Shown: piece by piece, positions 1 to 9,194 of the stretch
Position numbering within the stretch: position 1 is the first letter of the stretch
How the letters are laid out: each line of letters begins with the position of its first letter
Assembly: GCA_015059045.1 (NCBI GenBank)
Contig: SVBD01000005.1
Span: forward strand, 25,234-89,233
Reading direction: 5' to 3'
DNA length: 64,000 nt
From: Erysipelotrichaceae bacterium
GTDB taxonomy: Bacteria; Bacillota_I; Bacilli_A; RFN20; CAG-449
Made by a program: the position numbers and the translations under genes
Notes under the pieces: model-generated
Database searches by the model: none
What the model saw: the letters and a program-made list of their open reading frames with translations, nothing else
Told to the model about the DNA's origin: nothing

Positions 1-1020
1 TTGTTAGAAAAAGATAAAGACATTGGTTCTAGAATTAAAATATCTGGGAATGGTAGATGTAATTTCTTCAATGAAAAACTTTTAGAGGAGCATTACTCTT
101 CATCTTTTGTTTCGCCTATAATAGCTAATTCTAATAAAGTGTTAGAACTTTTAGATGAAGTGGGATATAAATACTATTTCGATGAACAGGGGAGAGGTTA
201 TCCTCTTAGTGAATCTAGTCTAACTTTTATTTGTGCTTTGAAGGCTTTGCTAAATAAATATCAAGTTAAAGTTGTTACTTCTTATTTAGTTACTTCTTTA
301 GAAGCAAATAGTGAAAATATCATTATAAATAATGAAATAGAATGCGATAGATTAGTTTTAGCAATAGGGGGAATTTCCTATCAAAATGAAAAATTAAATT
401 ACAATCGCATTGTAAATGCTTTAGATTTATTAACAACTAAATTAACTCCGTCATTATCCCCTATAAGTGTTTCTTCTTTTCCAAAGGAATTAGAAAATAA
501 AAGAATTAAATGCTTGGCAAAATTATTACATAACAATCAAGTAATAAAAGAAGAACCTGGGGAAGTCTTATTTAAAAAAGATGGACTTTCAGGCATTGTT
601 ATTTTTAATTTAAGTGCGAAAATTGCTAGACTACATTTATCAAATTATCAAGGTTATCAAATATCATTAGATTTATTACCAAATATTGATAATAATGAAT
701 TAGATCGATTAATTGATCTAAATCCATCATTAGATCATATTTTTATTAAAGAAATTGCTAATTATGTAAATACATTTAGTAATCCAAAACAAAGTATTAG
801 AGATTTACGATTTGATATTCGTGGAATCTATGAATTTAAATTTTCTCAAGTTACTTCTGGTGGAGTTTCATTAAATCAATTAGACTCTTCTTTATCCTTG
901 AAAAAAGATCGAAGAATTTATATCGGTGGAGAATTCTTAGATGTAGATGGAGATTGTGGAGGATATAATATTGGATTTGCATTATCCTCTGGTTATCAAA
1001 TTGGAAAGGAAATTAAATAA
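1..1020 (+). CDS. FAD-dependent oxidoreductase, HI0933/BaiN-like family, N-terminus cut by window edge
   Basis: This is the C-terminal part of a flavoprotein of the HI0933/BaiN family (often annotated aminoacetone oxidase family FAD-binding enzyme). The family signature ISGNGRCN lies at residues 14-21, a second stretch EQGRGYPLSE near residue 60, and the C-terminal FAD-contact segment GGEFLDVDGDCGGYN near residues 309-323. The N-terminal dinucleotide-binding GxGxxG loop that should come before these is absent, so the gene begins upstream of base 1 and the TTG at position 1 is only an in-frame codon. The stop overlaps the next start as TAATG, indicating translational coupling to the downstream peptidase lipoprotein. 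The substrate cannot be told from sequence. Confidence 0.85.
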   Translation: MLEKDKDIGSRIKISGNGRCNFFNEKLLEEHYSSSFVSPIIANSNKVLELLDEVGYKYYFDEQGRGYPLSESSLTFICALKALLNKYQVKVVTSYLVTSLEANSENIIINNEIECDRLVLAIGGISYQNEKLNYNRIVNALDLLTTKLTPSLSPISVSSFPKELENKRIKCLAKLLHNNQVIKEEPGEVLFKKDGLSGIVIFNLSAKIARLHLSNYQGYQISLDLLPNIDNNELDRLIDLNPSLDHIFIKEIANYVNTFSNPKQSIRDLRFDIRGIYEFKFSQVTSGGVSLNQLDSSLSLKKDRRIYIGGEFLDVDGDCGGYNIGFALSSGYQIGKEIK

Positions 1021-2897
1021 TGAAAAAGATATTTTTGGTATTGTCTCTTTCTTTATTATTAACTAATTGTTCGAGCAATAGTTCTAGCAATGAGAATTTT
1101 GTTTACATTAATAAAGACTTTAAAACTCAACTTAAGAATATGAAAAAATCAATAGGTGAAAAATCCTATTTATCATATTTAAAATGTTTAGAATATTTAG
1201 ATGAAGTTAGTTATTCCTTCAATGATATTCTTAAAAATTCAAAAACATATCAAGTTTCAATGAATAATTATGATGATGTAAGTAAACAAATTCACCAAGA
1301 ATATTGGAAAAATCACGATCAATTTATTATTGCGTTAAAAGAAACTTTACAAAAAGCAGAAAACTATAATTTTTATCGTAAAAAAATAGAAAACGTAGAT
1401 TATTATTTAGGTTTTAATGATTCTAGTTTATTCAATTCTACAAGTTATCAAAATATTGATGGAGAAAATATTGTTAATAAAATTAACAAATTAAGATTAG
1501 AAATTGAAAAAGAAGAAAAGGATTATCAAGAAATTAAAAGTCAATTCCAAGATTTTTATTATGATTTAAATTTGTTAAATAGCGCTAATGGAATTACTTA
1601 TCTTTACCAAAATATATATTCTGATGATGAGAAATATATTCGTGATTATCAAGCCTTAAGTAATTATTATGTTGTTTGTAATGATTTATATAATCAATTA
1701 TTAAAAACAATACATAATTCTAAATACTTTAAAAATTTTAGAACAGATTTAGGTCTTACAAGTAAAGATATTGAATATATTAAGAATTATCAAATGATGA
1801 GTGAAGAACAAATTTCTCTACTTAATCAAGAGAATACTTTACTTAATTCCTTTTCCATTGCTGGAGTAAATAATCCTGATTTTGATTATCGACAAAATTA
1901 TTTAGAATTAATTAATATCAGAAAACAAATCGCGGAAGAATTTAACTATCCATCATATTTAGATTATATTTGGGAAGAAAAATTTGATCGTGATTATAAA
2001 GTAGAAGATGCAACTAAATTAGCAAATGAAATAATTAATAATCAAGAAATAAAATCATTATGTGATTTATATTTAGAACGATATTCATTATATTCAGAAA
2101 ATGTTATTAATACATCATTAGATGAAAATGATATATTCATGATGTTAGAAAATTGTCAAAATATATTTCCTAAAGCAAAAGAAGTTGTTTTGGATTTAAA
2201 AACTAAAGGTAATTATAACTTTGAAGCAAGAAGTAATAAACACTCGGGCTCATTTGTATCAAGTTATACTAATTCTGGTGATTTCTTCTTATTCTTATCA
2301 GGGGAAAATAATGCATCTAGATATATTACCGCTGTTCATGAGTTTGGACATTATTTAGGATTTACTCAATCTGATAGTAATTTACGAACAAAAAATAGAT
2401 CTAATGTAGATGTTTGTGAGGTTCATTCTCAAAGTCTAGAGTATTTAATGACTAATTATTATTCTTTAATTTTAGATGATGATTTAGCTTCAACTTTAAT
2501 TGATAATCAAAAGTATTCTGCCTTATGGAATATGTTATCAGGGGCATGTATTTATCTTTTTGAACATTATGTTTATACAACCGATGAATTATTAACTATT
2601 GAATCATTAGATGAAAAATGTAATGAATTTTTAGCTGTTATGAATGAAGAAGGTTTACATTATTCTAATGTGCCTCATATATATCTTCAACCAGGATATT
2701 ATATTTCTTATGTCACATCTCTTATTCCTAGTTTAGAAATATGGAACATGGAACTAGAAGAAGGTAAGAAAGTATATAGAAAATTAATTAATTATGGAAC
2801 TAATAATTCATTTAATTACATTATAGATCGAGTTGGTCTTTCTGATCCTTTTGAAGAAGAAACATTAAATAATATTATTAGTAATATGAGAATATGA
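1020..2897 (+). CDS. M3-family (oligoendopeptidase F-like) zinc metallopeptidase lipoprotein
   Basis: The protein starts with a lipoprotein signal peptide (about 16 residues, lipobox LTNC), so it should be anchored outside the membrane. The zinc-binding HEFGH motif is at residues 440-444, and the third-ligand helix follows as EVHSQSLEYL; this arrangement matches the M3 oligopeptidases (PepF/oligoendopeptidase F). Its 625 residues match that family. Classical PepF enzymes are cytoplasmic, so an exported, lipidated form probably trims extracellular peptides for uptake. The start ATG overlaps the preceding stop by one base. Family confidence is high; the extracellular role is inferred from the lipobox. 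Confidence 0.85.
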   Translation: MKKIFLVLSLSLLLTNCSSNSSSNENFVYINKDFKTQLKNMKKSIGEKSYLSYLKCLEYLDEVSYSFNDILKNSKTYQVSMNNYDDVSKQIHQEYWKNHDQFIIALKETLQKAENYNFYRKKIENVDYYLGFNDSSLFNSTSYQNIDGENIVNKINKLRLEIEKEEKDYQEIKSQFQDFYYDLNLLNSANGITYLYQNIYSDDEKYIRDYQALSNYYVVCNDLYNQLLKTIHNSKYFKNFRTDLGLTSKDIEYIKNYQMMSEEQISLLNQENTLLNSFSIAGVNNPDFDYRQNYLELINIRKQIAEEFNYPSYLDYIWEEKFDRDYKVEDATKLANEIINNQEIKSLCDLYLERYSLYSENVINTSLDENDIFMMLENCQNIFPKAKEVVLDLKTKGNYNFEARSNKHSGSFVSSYTNSGDFFLFLSGENNASRYITAVHEFGHYLGFTQSDSNLRTKNRSNVDVCEVHSQSLEYLMTNYYSLILDDDLASTLIDNQKYSALWNMLSGACIYLFEHYVYTTDELLTIESLDEKCNEFLAVMNEEGLHYSNVPHIYLQPGYYISYVTSLIPSLEIWNMELEEGKKVYRKLINYGTNNSFNYIIDRVGLSDPFEEETLNNIISNMRI

Positions 2898-2900
2898 AAA

Positions 2901-2930
2901 AACTCAATGCACTGCATTGAGCTTTTTATT
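2901..2930. terminator. Bidirectional intrinsic terminator
   Basis: The arms CTCAATGCA and TGCATTGAG form a near-perfect hairpin, with A-tract on the left and T-tract on the right. It therefore serves both the M3 peptidase (plus) and typA (minus), which converge here. Confidence 0.85.
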
Positions 2931-4761
2931 AGTTTTCGTCTCCTCTACGATCTCTTGCTTCTTGTTTCTTTCTTTCAGCAGTATTTAAGATTTTCTTTCT
3001 AATTCTAATAGAATTAGGAGTGATTTCTACTAATTCATCAGTGTTAATATAATCTAAACATTGTTCAAGAGATAATCTTCTTGGACTTTTTAATACTACT
3101 GTTGTATCTTTTGAAGATGAACGTTGGTTTGTTAAGTTCTTTTCTTTAATTGGAGAAACGCATAAGTCCATATCATATTTATTTTCTCCAACAATCATAC
3201 CTTCGTAAACATCAGTTCCTGGCTCGATAAATAAAGTACCACGATCTTCGATATGTTGAATAGCGTATCCTGTTGCTTGACCGGTATCTGTTGAAATTAA
3301 AACACCGATTGAACGTTCGCCAACGCTAACTTTTAATACTGGACGATATTCTTTAAATGTATGATTACAAATACCATAACCCTTTGTTAAAGTTAAGAAG
3401 TTAGTCATAAATCCTAATAGTCCTCTAGAAGGAATTACATATTGTAATTTTGCTTGATCTAATTCATAGTTCATGGAAACTAAATCAGCGCCTCTAGAAC
3501 CTAAACTTTCCATAATTGAGCCAACAAATTCTTCTGGGCAGTCAATTTGAACATCTTCGTAAGGTTCACATTTAACACCATCGATTTCTTTAATGATTAC
3601 TTTTGGTTTACTTACTTCTAATTCAAAACCTTCTCTTCTCATTGTTTCAATTAAAATAGATAAGTGTAATTCACCTCTACCTGAAACAACCCATGATTCA
3701 CTATTTGCAATTCTTTCAACTTTTAAAGATACGTCTTTTTGAGTTTCCTTAAATAATCTTTCTTCGATTTTTCTAGCAGTTAATAATTTACCATCTTTTC
3801 CTGCAAAAGGAGAAGAGTTTGTTCCAAATGTCATTTGAAGAGTAGGTTCATCAATTCTTAATAATGGAAGTGCTTCTACTTTATTTAATTCACAAATTGT
3901 TTCTCCAACATTTAAATCTGGAAGACCTGCAATACCAACAATATCACCGGCTTCAGCTTCTTCAATTTCTAAACGTTTTAAACCTAAGAACCCATATAAT
4001 TTTTGGATTCTGAAGTTTTTAGTTGTTCCATCAAGTCTAGCACATGTAACCATATCATTAACTCTAATTTTACCACGAGCAATTCTGCCGATTCCAATTT
4101 TACCTACATAATCGTTATAGTCTAATAATGCTGGTTGGAATTGTAATGAATTTTCAACATCTCTATTTGGAGAAGGAATTTCTTTTAAAATTGTATCAAA
4201 GATAGGTGACATACCTTCTTGTTGGGTTTCAATTTCTGGGGAATAAGATGAAGTACCTTTTAAAGCAGAGCAAAAAATAGTTTTAAATTCTAGTAATTCA
4301 TCATCTGCACCTAATTCTAAGAATAAGTCTAAAACTTCATCAATAACTCTTTTTGGATCAGCGTGAGGTCTATCAATTTTGTTAATTACAACAATAGGTT
4401 TAACCTTAGCTTCTAGAGCTTTTTTTAATACGAATCTAGTTTGAGGCATAGTACCTTCAAAAGCATCAACTACTAATATAACCCCATCAACCATGTGCAT
4501 AATTCTTTCAACTTCTCCTCCAAAGTCGGCGTGACCTGGTGTGTCAAGAATATTAATTCTTGCATCTTTATAATTGATTGCAGTTGTCTTAGCTAAAATA
4601 GTAATTCCACGTTCTCTTTCAATATCGTTTGAGTCCATCATACGATCTTGAGTCTCTTCGTTATCTCTAAATGTACCGGAATCTTTTAATAGTTGGTCAA
4701 CTAAAGTTGTTTTACCATGGTCAACGTGAGCGATAATTGCAATATTTCTAATTTCTTTCAT
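2929..4761 (-). CDS. typA: Translational GTPase TypA/BipA
   Basis: This is a ribosome-associated GTPase of the EF-G superfamily involved in stress and cold adaptation and in 50S assembly. The N-terminal G domain has P-loop AHVDHGKTT, the switch-II motif DTPGHADF and the NKID base-recognition motif; BipA-specific C-terminal regions follow, including the conserved SRGLLGF segment. The chosen ATG (4759-4761) is preceded by GGAGGT at 4767-4772 and gives 610 residues, the usual BipA length. An upstream in-frame ATG would add 16 unsupported residues. It is a single gene, and its end faces the bidirectional terminator. Confidence 0.96.
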   Translation of the reverse strand: MKEIRNIAIIAHVDHGKTTLVDQLLKDSGTFRDNEETQDRMMDSNDIERERGITILAKTTAINYKDARINILDTPGHADFGGEVERIMHMVDGVILVVDAFEGTMPQTRFVLKKALEAKVKPIVVINKIDRPHADPKRVIDEVLDLFLELGADDELLEFKTIFCSALKGTSSYSPEIETQQEGMSPIFDTILKEIPSPNRDVENSLQFQPALLDYNDYVGKIGIGRIARGKIRVNDMVTCARLDGTTKNFRIQKLYGFLGLKRLEIEEAEAGDIVGIAGLPDLNVGETICELNKVEALPLLRIDEPTLQMTFGTNSSPFAGKDGKLLTARKIEERLFKETQKDVSLKVERIANSESWVVSGRGELHLSILIETMRREGFELEVSKPKVIIKEIDGVKCEPYEDVQIDCPEEFVGSIMESLGSRGADLVSMNYELDQAKLQYVIPSRGLLGFMTNFLTLTKGYGICNHTFKEYRPVLKVSVGERSIGVLISTDTGQATGYAIQHIEDRGTLFIEPGTDVYEGMIVGENKYDMDLCVSPIKEKNLTNQRSSSKDTTVVLKSPRRLSLEQCLDYINTDELVEITPNSIRIRKKILNTAERKKQEARDRRGDEN

Positions 4762-4862
4762 AAGGTACCTCCATTTATGGATTTTTTTAACCGAGAAATA
4801 TATTATCACGCTTATTTTTATTGATAAATAAAAATTTTAAAAAAAATAAAATTAAATATAAA

Positions 4863-4890
4863 AAAAGCCTCAATATTTAATTGAGACTTG
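4863..4890 (-). terminator. Terminator of the RNase J-like gene
   Basis: Read on the minus strand, a stem of about 8 bp (GTCTCAAT/ATTGAGGC with one wobble) is followed by a run of seven T. It separates the RNase J-like gene from typA. Confidence 0.75.
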
Positions 4891-4893
4891 ATT

Positions 4894-6576
4894 CTATTTA
4901 TCAATATCGATAATTTTAGGAATGATTACTGGGGATTTACCAGTTTCGCGTCTAACAAATCTAGTACATCTTTCAATGATTTTATCTTCTACTGGAGTAG
5001 CTTCATCATAATAGCCAGTTAAGTAGATTCTTACTTGATCTAGGAAGATGTTTGTAATTTCTTTTAAAACATTTTCACTTTCTTTTAAGAAGACAAATCC
5101 TCTCATTTGAACATCCGGTTTTCCAATGATTTCTTGTTTTTTAGAAGATACTGTAATTCCCATTACAACAACCCCATCATTAGAGATTTTATTTCTTTCT
5201 TCAATAACATTATTACCGATGTTACCAACATCTAATCCATCAATAAATACATCTCCAACAGTAATTTTATTACTGTAATCCATTTTAGCAACACCATTTT
5301 CGATATTTAAAATCATTCCATTATCTAATACGAATACGTTACTATAGTTGTATTTTTTAAGACTAATAGCAATTTTACCATTCGTTAATAATTTTTTGAA
5401 ATCACCATAAATTGGCATGTAATACTTAGGTTGGAAAATGCTTATCATTGCTTTAATATCTTCTTCACAAGCATGAGGTGAGTATATATCTTTTCTTGTA
5501 AATTGAAGTACTTTCATACCTGTTTTATAAATTTCATCTAAAGCTTTAGTAGCAATAATATCAGTTGCATGTACACTTGGACAAGCAAAGATGAATAAAT
5601 CTTGTTCTTCAAATGAAATAGGTTTACTATCCATAGTTCCACTTGTAATAGTGCAAATTTCGTTGAATAAATGTTCTCCAGTATTCATAACAATTATTAC
5701 TGTATTTGAACGTTGAACACGATGAATATTATCAATTTGTTCTATCTTAACTTTTGCTCCTTCAAGTAAGTTAAATTCGTTAACTAATCCCATTACTTGG
5801 ATTTCATCATGTTTTTTACTAAATACAACAGTTTTATTTAATTTAGCACATAGTTTTAATACTTCAATTATGTTCATATAGTTTTGTGAATATAATGAAA
5901 TGTAAACTCTTCCTTCTTGATCTTCAAAATATTTACTAATTTTATTAGTAATACGATAGTTAGGAGAGTTATGTCCTGGAATGTTTGCATTATTAGAATC
6001 GGATAAAACCAACAATACATTGTCTCTAGAGTGAGCAAGTAAAGCGTTTGTATCCATTCTAAAATTAGGATCAGAAATAGACCAATCTAGAATATAATCG
6101 GAAGTGTAAACGATTTGACCTTGATCTGTATGAATAGATAGACCAAAACTAAATGGCATTGAGTGAGTTACTTGACAGAAATTAATTTTATGTAGTCCGA
6201 TAACTTTAGAGCAATTTCCTTCGACATAGTCAAAATTAAATTTAACTTTAATTCCTAGTCCTTTAGCAGCAAAATCTAACATTCTTGCTGTGAATCTAGT
6301 TGTTACTACTTTTGCAGGACATTCTTGATAAATATATGGAAGAGCTAGCATTTTATCATCATGAGCGTGAGTGATAATATATGCTTTAATGTTTTTCTTA
6401 TGTTCTTTTAAATAATCAAAATTAGGTATGATAAAATCAACACCTGGAACATGTTTAGTAGGGTACTTAATACCACAATCTAATACATAGATATCATTAT
6501 TAATTTCTACAACAAATAAATTTTTTCCGTTCTCGTCAAGACCGCCGAGAGCAAAGCATCTTATTTTACTAGTCAT
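4894..6576 (-). CDS. rnj: Ribonuclease J family protein with divergent active site
   Basis: A metallo-beta-lactamase/beta-CASP protein of 560 residues, the usual RNase J length; RNase J enzymes do 5'-3' exo- and endonucleolytic RNA decay and maturation in Bacillota. Family landmarks are LGGLDENGKN at the N-terminus, TSDYILD, LSDSNNANIPG and FQPKYYMPIYGD near residue 390. Several canonical ligands differ: HxHxDH is H70-A-H72-D-D74-K75 (last His replaced by Lys), and the MPIHGE motif reads MPIYGD (His replaced by Tyr). This resembles RNase J2-type paralogues, which are weak or inactive and pair with J1, so reduced metal binding is likely. No other RNase J lies in the window. RBS AGAGGT precedes the ATG. 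Confidence 0.85.
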   Translation of the reverse strand: MTSKIRCFALGGLDENGKNLFVVEINNDIYVLDCGIKYPTKHVPGVDFIIPNFDYLKEHKKNIKAYIITHAHDDKMLALPYIYQECPAKVVTTRFTARMLDFAAKGLGIKVKFNFDYVEGNCSKVIGLHKINFCQVTHSMPFSFGLSIHTDQGQIVYTSDYILDWSISDPNFRMDTNALLAHSRDNVLLVLSDSNNANIPGHNSPNYRITNKISKYFEDQEGRVYISLYSQNYMNIIEVLKLCAKLNKTVVFSKKHDEIQVMGLVNEFNLLEGAKVKIEQIDNIHRVQRSNTVIIVMNTGEHLFNEICTITSGTMDSKPISFEEQDLFIFACPSVHATDIIATKALDEIYKTGMKVLQFTRKDIYSPHACEEDIKAMISIFQPKYYMPIYGDFKKLLTNGKIAISLKKYNYSNVFVLDNGMILNIENGVAKMDYSNKITVGDVFIDGLDVGNIGNNVIEERNKISNDGVVVMGITVSSKKQEIIGKPDVQMRGFVFLKESENVLKEITNIFLDQVRIYLTGYYDEATPVEDKIIERCTRFVRRETGKSPVIIPKIIDIDK

Positions 6577-6787
6577 ATTATACCTCTTTTTCTATAAGTA
6601 AAATTATTTTATCTATTATTATTTCGTTTCGCAAGTAAAAATAAATAAAAAACTAAAATCTCTTTTTTAATATGATGTACTATATTTTAAATTATATTTA
6701 AAAATATCAATAAAAAATAGTTTTTTTAATAAAATATATTTTCTTCTTTACATTTACTACCTTTATTTGTAAAATATCTATTGTTAT

Positions 6788-6864
6788 GGCGGCTGTGGTG
6801 AAGTGGTTAACACATCTGGCTGTGAACCAGACACTCGTCAGTTCGATTCTGATCAGCCGCCCCA
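6788..6864 (+). tRNA. tRNA-His (GTG anticodon)
   Basis: The cloverleaf has acceptor stem GCGGCTG/CAGCCGC, anticodon stem TCTGG/CCAGA with loop CTGTGAA (anticodon GTG) and T-stem GTCAG/CTGAT with loop TTCGATT. The His identity element is present: an extra 5' G (position -1, base 6788) opposite discriminator C (6861). The 3' CCA is encoded (6862-6864). Confidence 0.97.
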
Positions 6865-6876
6865 ATATAAATTATT

Positions 6877-6908
6877 AACTCGATACTAAATGTGTCGAGT
6901 TTTTTATT
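6877..6908 (+). terminator. Terminator after tRNA-His
   Basis: The arms AACTCGA and TCGAGTT, extended inward by a wobble and AC/GT, are followed by a T-tract. It lies 12 bases past the CCA end. Confidence 0.85.
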
Positions 6909-6992
6909 TCAACATTTTTTCGCTTTTCTGTTGTTCATACTAAAATGATGGATTGATATTATTATTGTGTCTTAAACAGGAGGAATAAATAT

Positions 6993-7346
6993 ATGAATAC
7001 AGACAAAATTATTGCTGAAAAAATTGCTAGTGAATATGCACCTAAAAAAGCAAACAAATTAATAGCGTTAAAAAAATTAGATAGAAAAGCAAAGCAAACT
7101 GCGAATATCTTCGCTTACACTTTTGGGATTATTTGTTCTTTATTATTAGGAACTGGAATGAGTTTTGCCATGAGTGTAATTGGCGATGGAGAATTAAAAT
7201 CAATTATTATAGGCATCGTAATAGGATTAGTAGGTATCTTTGGCGTATCCATTAATTATTTTATTTACAAAAAATTAATTGAAAAGGGTAAAATTAAGTA
7301 CGGTAATGATATAATTGCATTAGCAAAGGAAATTTCAAACGAATAA
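6993..7346 (+). CDS. Small two-TM membrane protein of unknown function
   Basis: This 117-residue protein has a charged N-terminal helix (about residues 1-38, many Lys/Ala), two hydrophobic segments (about 40-62 and 68-92) and a basic C-terminal tail. It has no recognised enzymatic motif. A strong AGGAGG lies 9 bases before the ATG. It is followed after 17 bases by a TetR-family regulator gene with its own RBS, so the two are probably cotranscribed and the regulator may control this membrane protein. Two TM helices are too few for an SMR or MFS drug pump. The function is unknown. Confidence 0.7.
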   Translation: MNTDKIIAEKIASEYAPKKANKLIALKKLDRKAKQTANIFAYTFGIICSLLLGTGMSFAMSVIGDGELKSIIIGIVIGLVGIFGVSINYFIYKKLIEKGKIKYGNDIIALAKEISNE

Positions 7347-7363
7347 TTCAAGGAGGGAGAAAC

Positions 7364-7939
7364 ATGAATAAATCAGAAAGTAAATACTATAATACTGCTT
7401 TATTAATGGATGAAGCTCTCCTTTTATTACTTGATAAAAAAGAATATGATTTTATAACTGTCAAAGAAATTTGTGAAAAAGCAGGTGTTAATAGATCAAC
7501 ATTTTATTTGCACTATGAAACAATTGATGATTTATTATTTGAAACAATTGGAATGATCAATAAAAGATTTCAAGAGGCATTTAATAATAAAATTATTAAT
7601 GTTAATTTATCTAAAAAAGATGATTTATTTTTGATTACAGATGATTATTTAATTCCTTATTTAAATTTTATTAAGGAAAATAAGAAAATTTATAAATTAA
7701 TTCATGATAAACCTTACATTTTTCAAAGTAATATAGCTTTAAAAAATATGTATGATGAAATTTTTGATAAAATTTTAGACAAATATAATGTCCCAATTGA
7801 AGAAAAGGATTATTTATTTTCTTATTATTCTTTTGGACTTGTTGCAGTTATCCAAAAATGGATTGATAAAGATTGTAAAGATGATATTTTATTAATATCG
7901 AATTTAATGAAAAAAGTTATCGGTTATGAAAAAAAATAG
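7364..7939 (+). CDS. TetR/AcrR-family transcriptional regulator
   Basis: The N-terminal helix-turn-helix of TetR repressors is clear: ITVKEICEKAGVNRSTFYLH at about residues 27-46, followed by YETIDDLLFE. The remaining residues (to 191) form the helical ligand-binding domain, similar in length to the family. GGAGG precedes the start. It is the second gene of a two-gene unit with the small membrane protein upstream. TetR proteins usually repress their own operon and neighbours; the effector and operator are unknown. Confidence 0.88.
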   Translation: MNKSESKYYNTALLMDEALLLLLDKKEYDFITVKEICEKAGVNRSTFYLHYETIDDLLFETIGMINKRFQEAFNNKIINVNLSKKDDLFLITDDYLIPYLNFIKENKKIYKLIHDKPYIFQSNIALKNMYDEIFDKILDKYNVPIEEKDYLFSYYSFGLVAVIQKWIDKDCKDDILLISNLMKKVIGYEKK

Positions 7940-7997
7940 TTTTTATTTTAAAAATTTATATCTCATTGTATAATATAAATATAAGGAGAACAAAAAA

Positions 7998-8369
7998 ATG
8001 AAATTTTATATTTGTGAACATTGCGGTAATATTATTATTAAAGTAAAAGATTCAAAAGTTCCAGTTGTTTGTTGTGGAGCAGTAATGAAAGAATTAATCC
8101 CAGGAACTACAGATGGAGCACACGAAAAACACATTCCTGTTATTACTAAAGAAGGTAATAAAGTAATTGTTGAAGTAGGTTCTGTTGAACATCCTATGGT
8201 TGATGTTCATTATATTGAATGGATTATTTTAGAAACTAATAAAGGTTTCCATAAATATGATTTAAAACCAGGTGAAAGACCAAGAGGTGAATTCCTTTTA
8301 ACTGAAGGTGAAGAAGTAGTTGCTGCTTATGAATATTGTAATCTTCATGGTCTATGGAAATCTAATTAA
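7998..8369 (+). CDS. dfx: Desulfoferrodoxin-type superoxide reductase
   Basis: This non-haem iron enzyme reduces superoxide to peroxide without making O2, as in anaerobes. The N-terminal desulforedoxin-like domain has Cys6-x2-Cys9 and Cys25-Cys26, the four ligands of the rubredoxin-like iron centre. The C-terminal neelaredoxin domain has the catalytic iron ligands in order: His45 (EKHIPVI, with Glu43-Lys44), His65 (EHPM), His71 (HYIEW), Cys114 and His117 (CNLHGLW). All ligands are intact, so both centres should form. Its 123 residues match class I (2Fe) desulfoferrodoxin. AAGGAG precedes the ATG. The electron donor (rubredoxin or similar) is not in the window. Confidence 0.95.
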   Translation: MKFYICEHCGNIIIKVKDSKVPVVCCGAVMKELIPGTTDGAHEKHIPVITKEGNKVIVEVGSVEHPMVDVHYIEWIILETNKGFHKYDLKPGERPRGEFLLTEGEEVVAAYEYCNLHGLWKSN

Positions 8370-8389
8370 GCATTAATGGATAATAAAAG

Positions 8390-8414
8390 AATAGTCCTTT
8401 TGGACTATTTTTAT
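8390..8414 (+). terminator. Terminator after desulfoferrodoxin
   Basis: The arms AATAGTCC and GGACTATT with a TTTT loop are followed by a short T-rich tail. It lies almost against the next ATG. Confidence 0.75.
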
Positions 8415-8416
8415 AT

Positions 8417-9100
8417 ATGATGGTTATTATGAGTTTGAAATTATTTTTAGAAGCAATAATTAAATTTTTATTTGGTATAGTATTAGTGGGACTATTAATA
8501 TTTTTACCAGCAGGAACACTTTCATATTTTAATGGATGGCTATTTATGGGAGTTTTATTTATTCCAATGTTAATTGCTGGAATAATTATGATGATTAAAA
8601 ATCCAAAATTATTAGCAAATAGATTAGATGCAAAAGAAAAGCAAAAAGATCAAAATATAGTAATTAAATTAAGTGGATTAATGTTTGTTGCAGGTTTTAT
8701 TGTAGCCGGGTTAGATTATAGATTTAAATGGATAGTTATTTCGCCTATTGTTTCTTATGTTTTTTCTTTAATTTTTCTTTTAGGATATGTTTTATGGGCA
8801 ATAGTGTTAAAACAAAACACTTATTTATCTAGAAATATTAAAGTAGAAGAAGGTCAAAAAGTAGTGTCTACTGGTTTATATAAAGTTGTAAGACATCCAA
8901 TGTATACTGCAACTTTAGTTGTATTTTTATCTATGCCATTAATACTTGGATCATTGATTTCATTTTTTATTTTTCTTTTATATCCGATTTTAATTATTAT
9001 TAGAATTATCGGGGAAGAAAAATTATTAGAAAAAGAATTGGAAGGGTATATTGAATATAAAAAGAAAGTTAAATATCGCCTTATTCCTTTTATTTGGTAA
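8417..9100 (+). CDS. Isoprenylcysteine carboxyl methyltransferase-like integral membrane protein
   Basis: The protein has about five hydrophobic segments, and its C-terminal region is typical of the ICMT/phospholipid-methyltransferase superfamily: GLYKVVRHPMYTATL, then GEEKLLEKELEGYIEYKKKVKYRLIPF. In that fold the RHPMY stretch and the GEE-E-Y pattern form the SAM-binding site. Bacteria lack prenylated proteins of the eukaryotic kind, so the substrate is unknown; lipid or small-molecule methylation is more likely. The start is uncertain: ATGs at 8417, 8420 and 8429 are all in frame and none has a strong RBS. A terminator hairpin lies directly upstream, so its promoter position is unclear. Confidence 0.8.
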   Translation: MMVIMSLKLFLEAIIKFLFGIVLVGLLIFLPAGTLSYFNGWLFMGVLFIPMLIAGIIMMIKNPKLLANRLDAKEKQKDQNIVIKLSGLMFVAGFIVAGLDYRFKWIVISPIVSYVFSLIFLLGYVLWAIVLKQNTYLSRNIKVEEGQKVVSTGLYKVVRHPMYTATLVVFLSMPLILGSLISFFIFLLYPILIIIRIIGEEKLLEKELEGYIEYKKKVKYRLIPFIW

Positions 9101-9147
9101 TATATATTCCTCTTACCAATAAAAAACAACCATTAACCGATAAGAAA

Positions 9148-9180
9148 AAAATATCGTATTAAAATTTGATACGATATTTT
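9148..9180 (+). promoter_or_regulatory. 12-bp inverted repeat before the LytTR gene (operator or terminator)
   Basis: The arms AAAATATCGTAT and ATACGATATTTT are perfectly complementary, with a 9-base spacer. The repeat ends directly before the AAAGGGG ribosome binding site of the LytTR gene (start 9195). It could terminate the upstream methyltransferase-like gene, but its T-tail is short and AT-only. It could equally be a binding site for the LytTR regulator, or an mRNA hairpin beside the RBS. Confidence 0.5.
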
Positions 9181-9194
9181 AAAGGGGATTGACT

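Noticed and set aside
4762..4809. Upstream N-terminal extension of typA
   Set aside because: GGAGGT lies before ATG 4761, and the protein from there has the exact BipA N-terminus; the upstream extension covers the RBS.
6788..6992. Prophage or integrative element attachment at the tRNA-His 3' end
   Set aside because: No integrase, no repeat of the tRNA end and no shift to foreign-type genes nearby.
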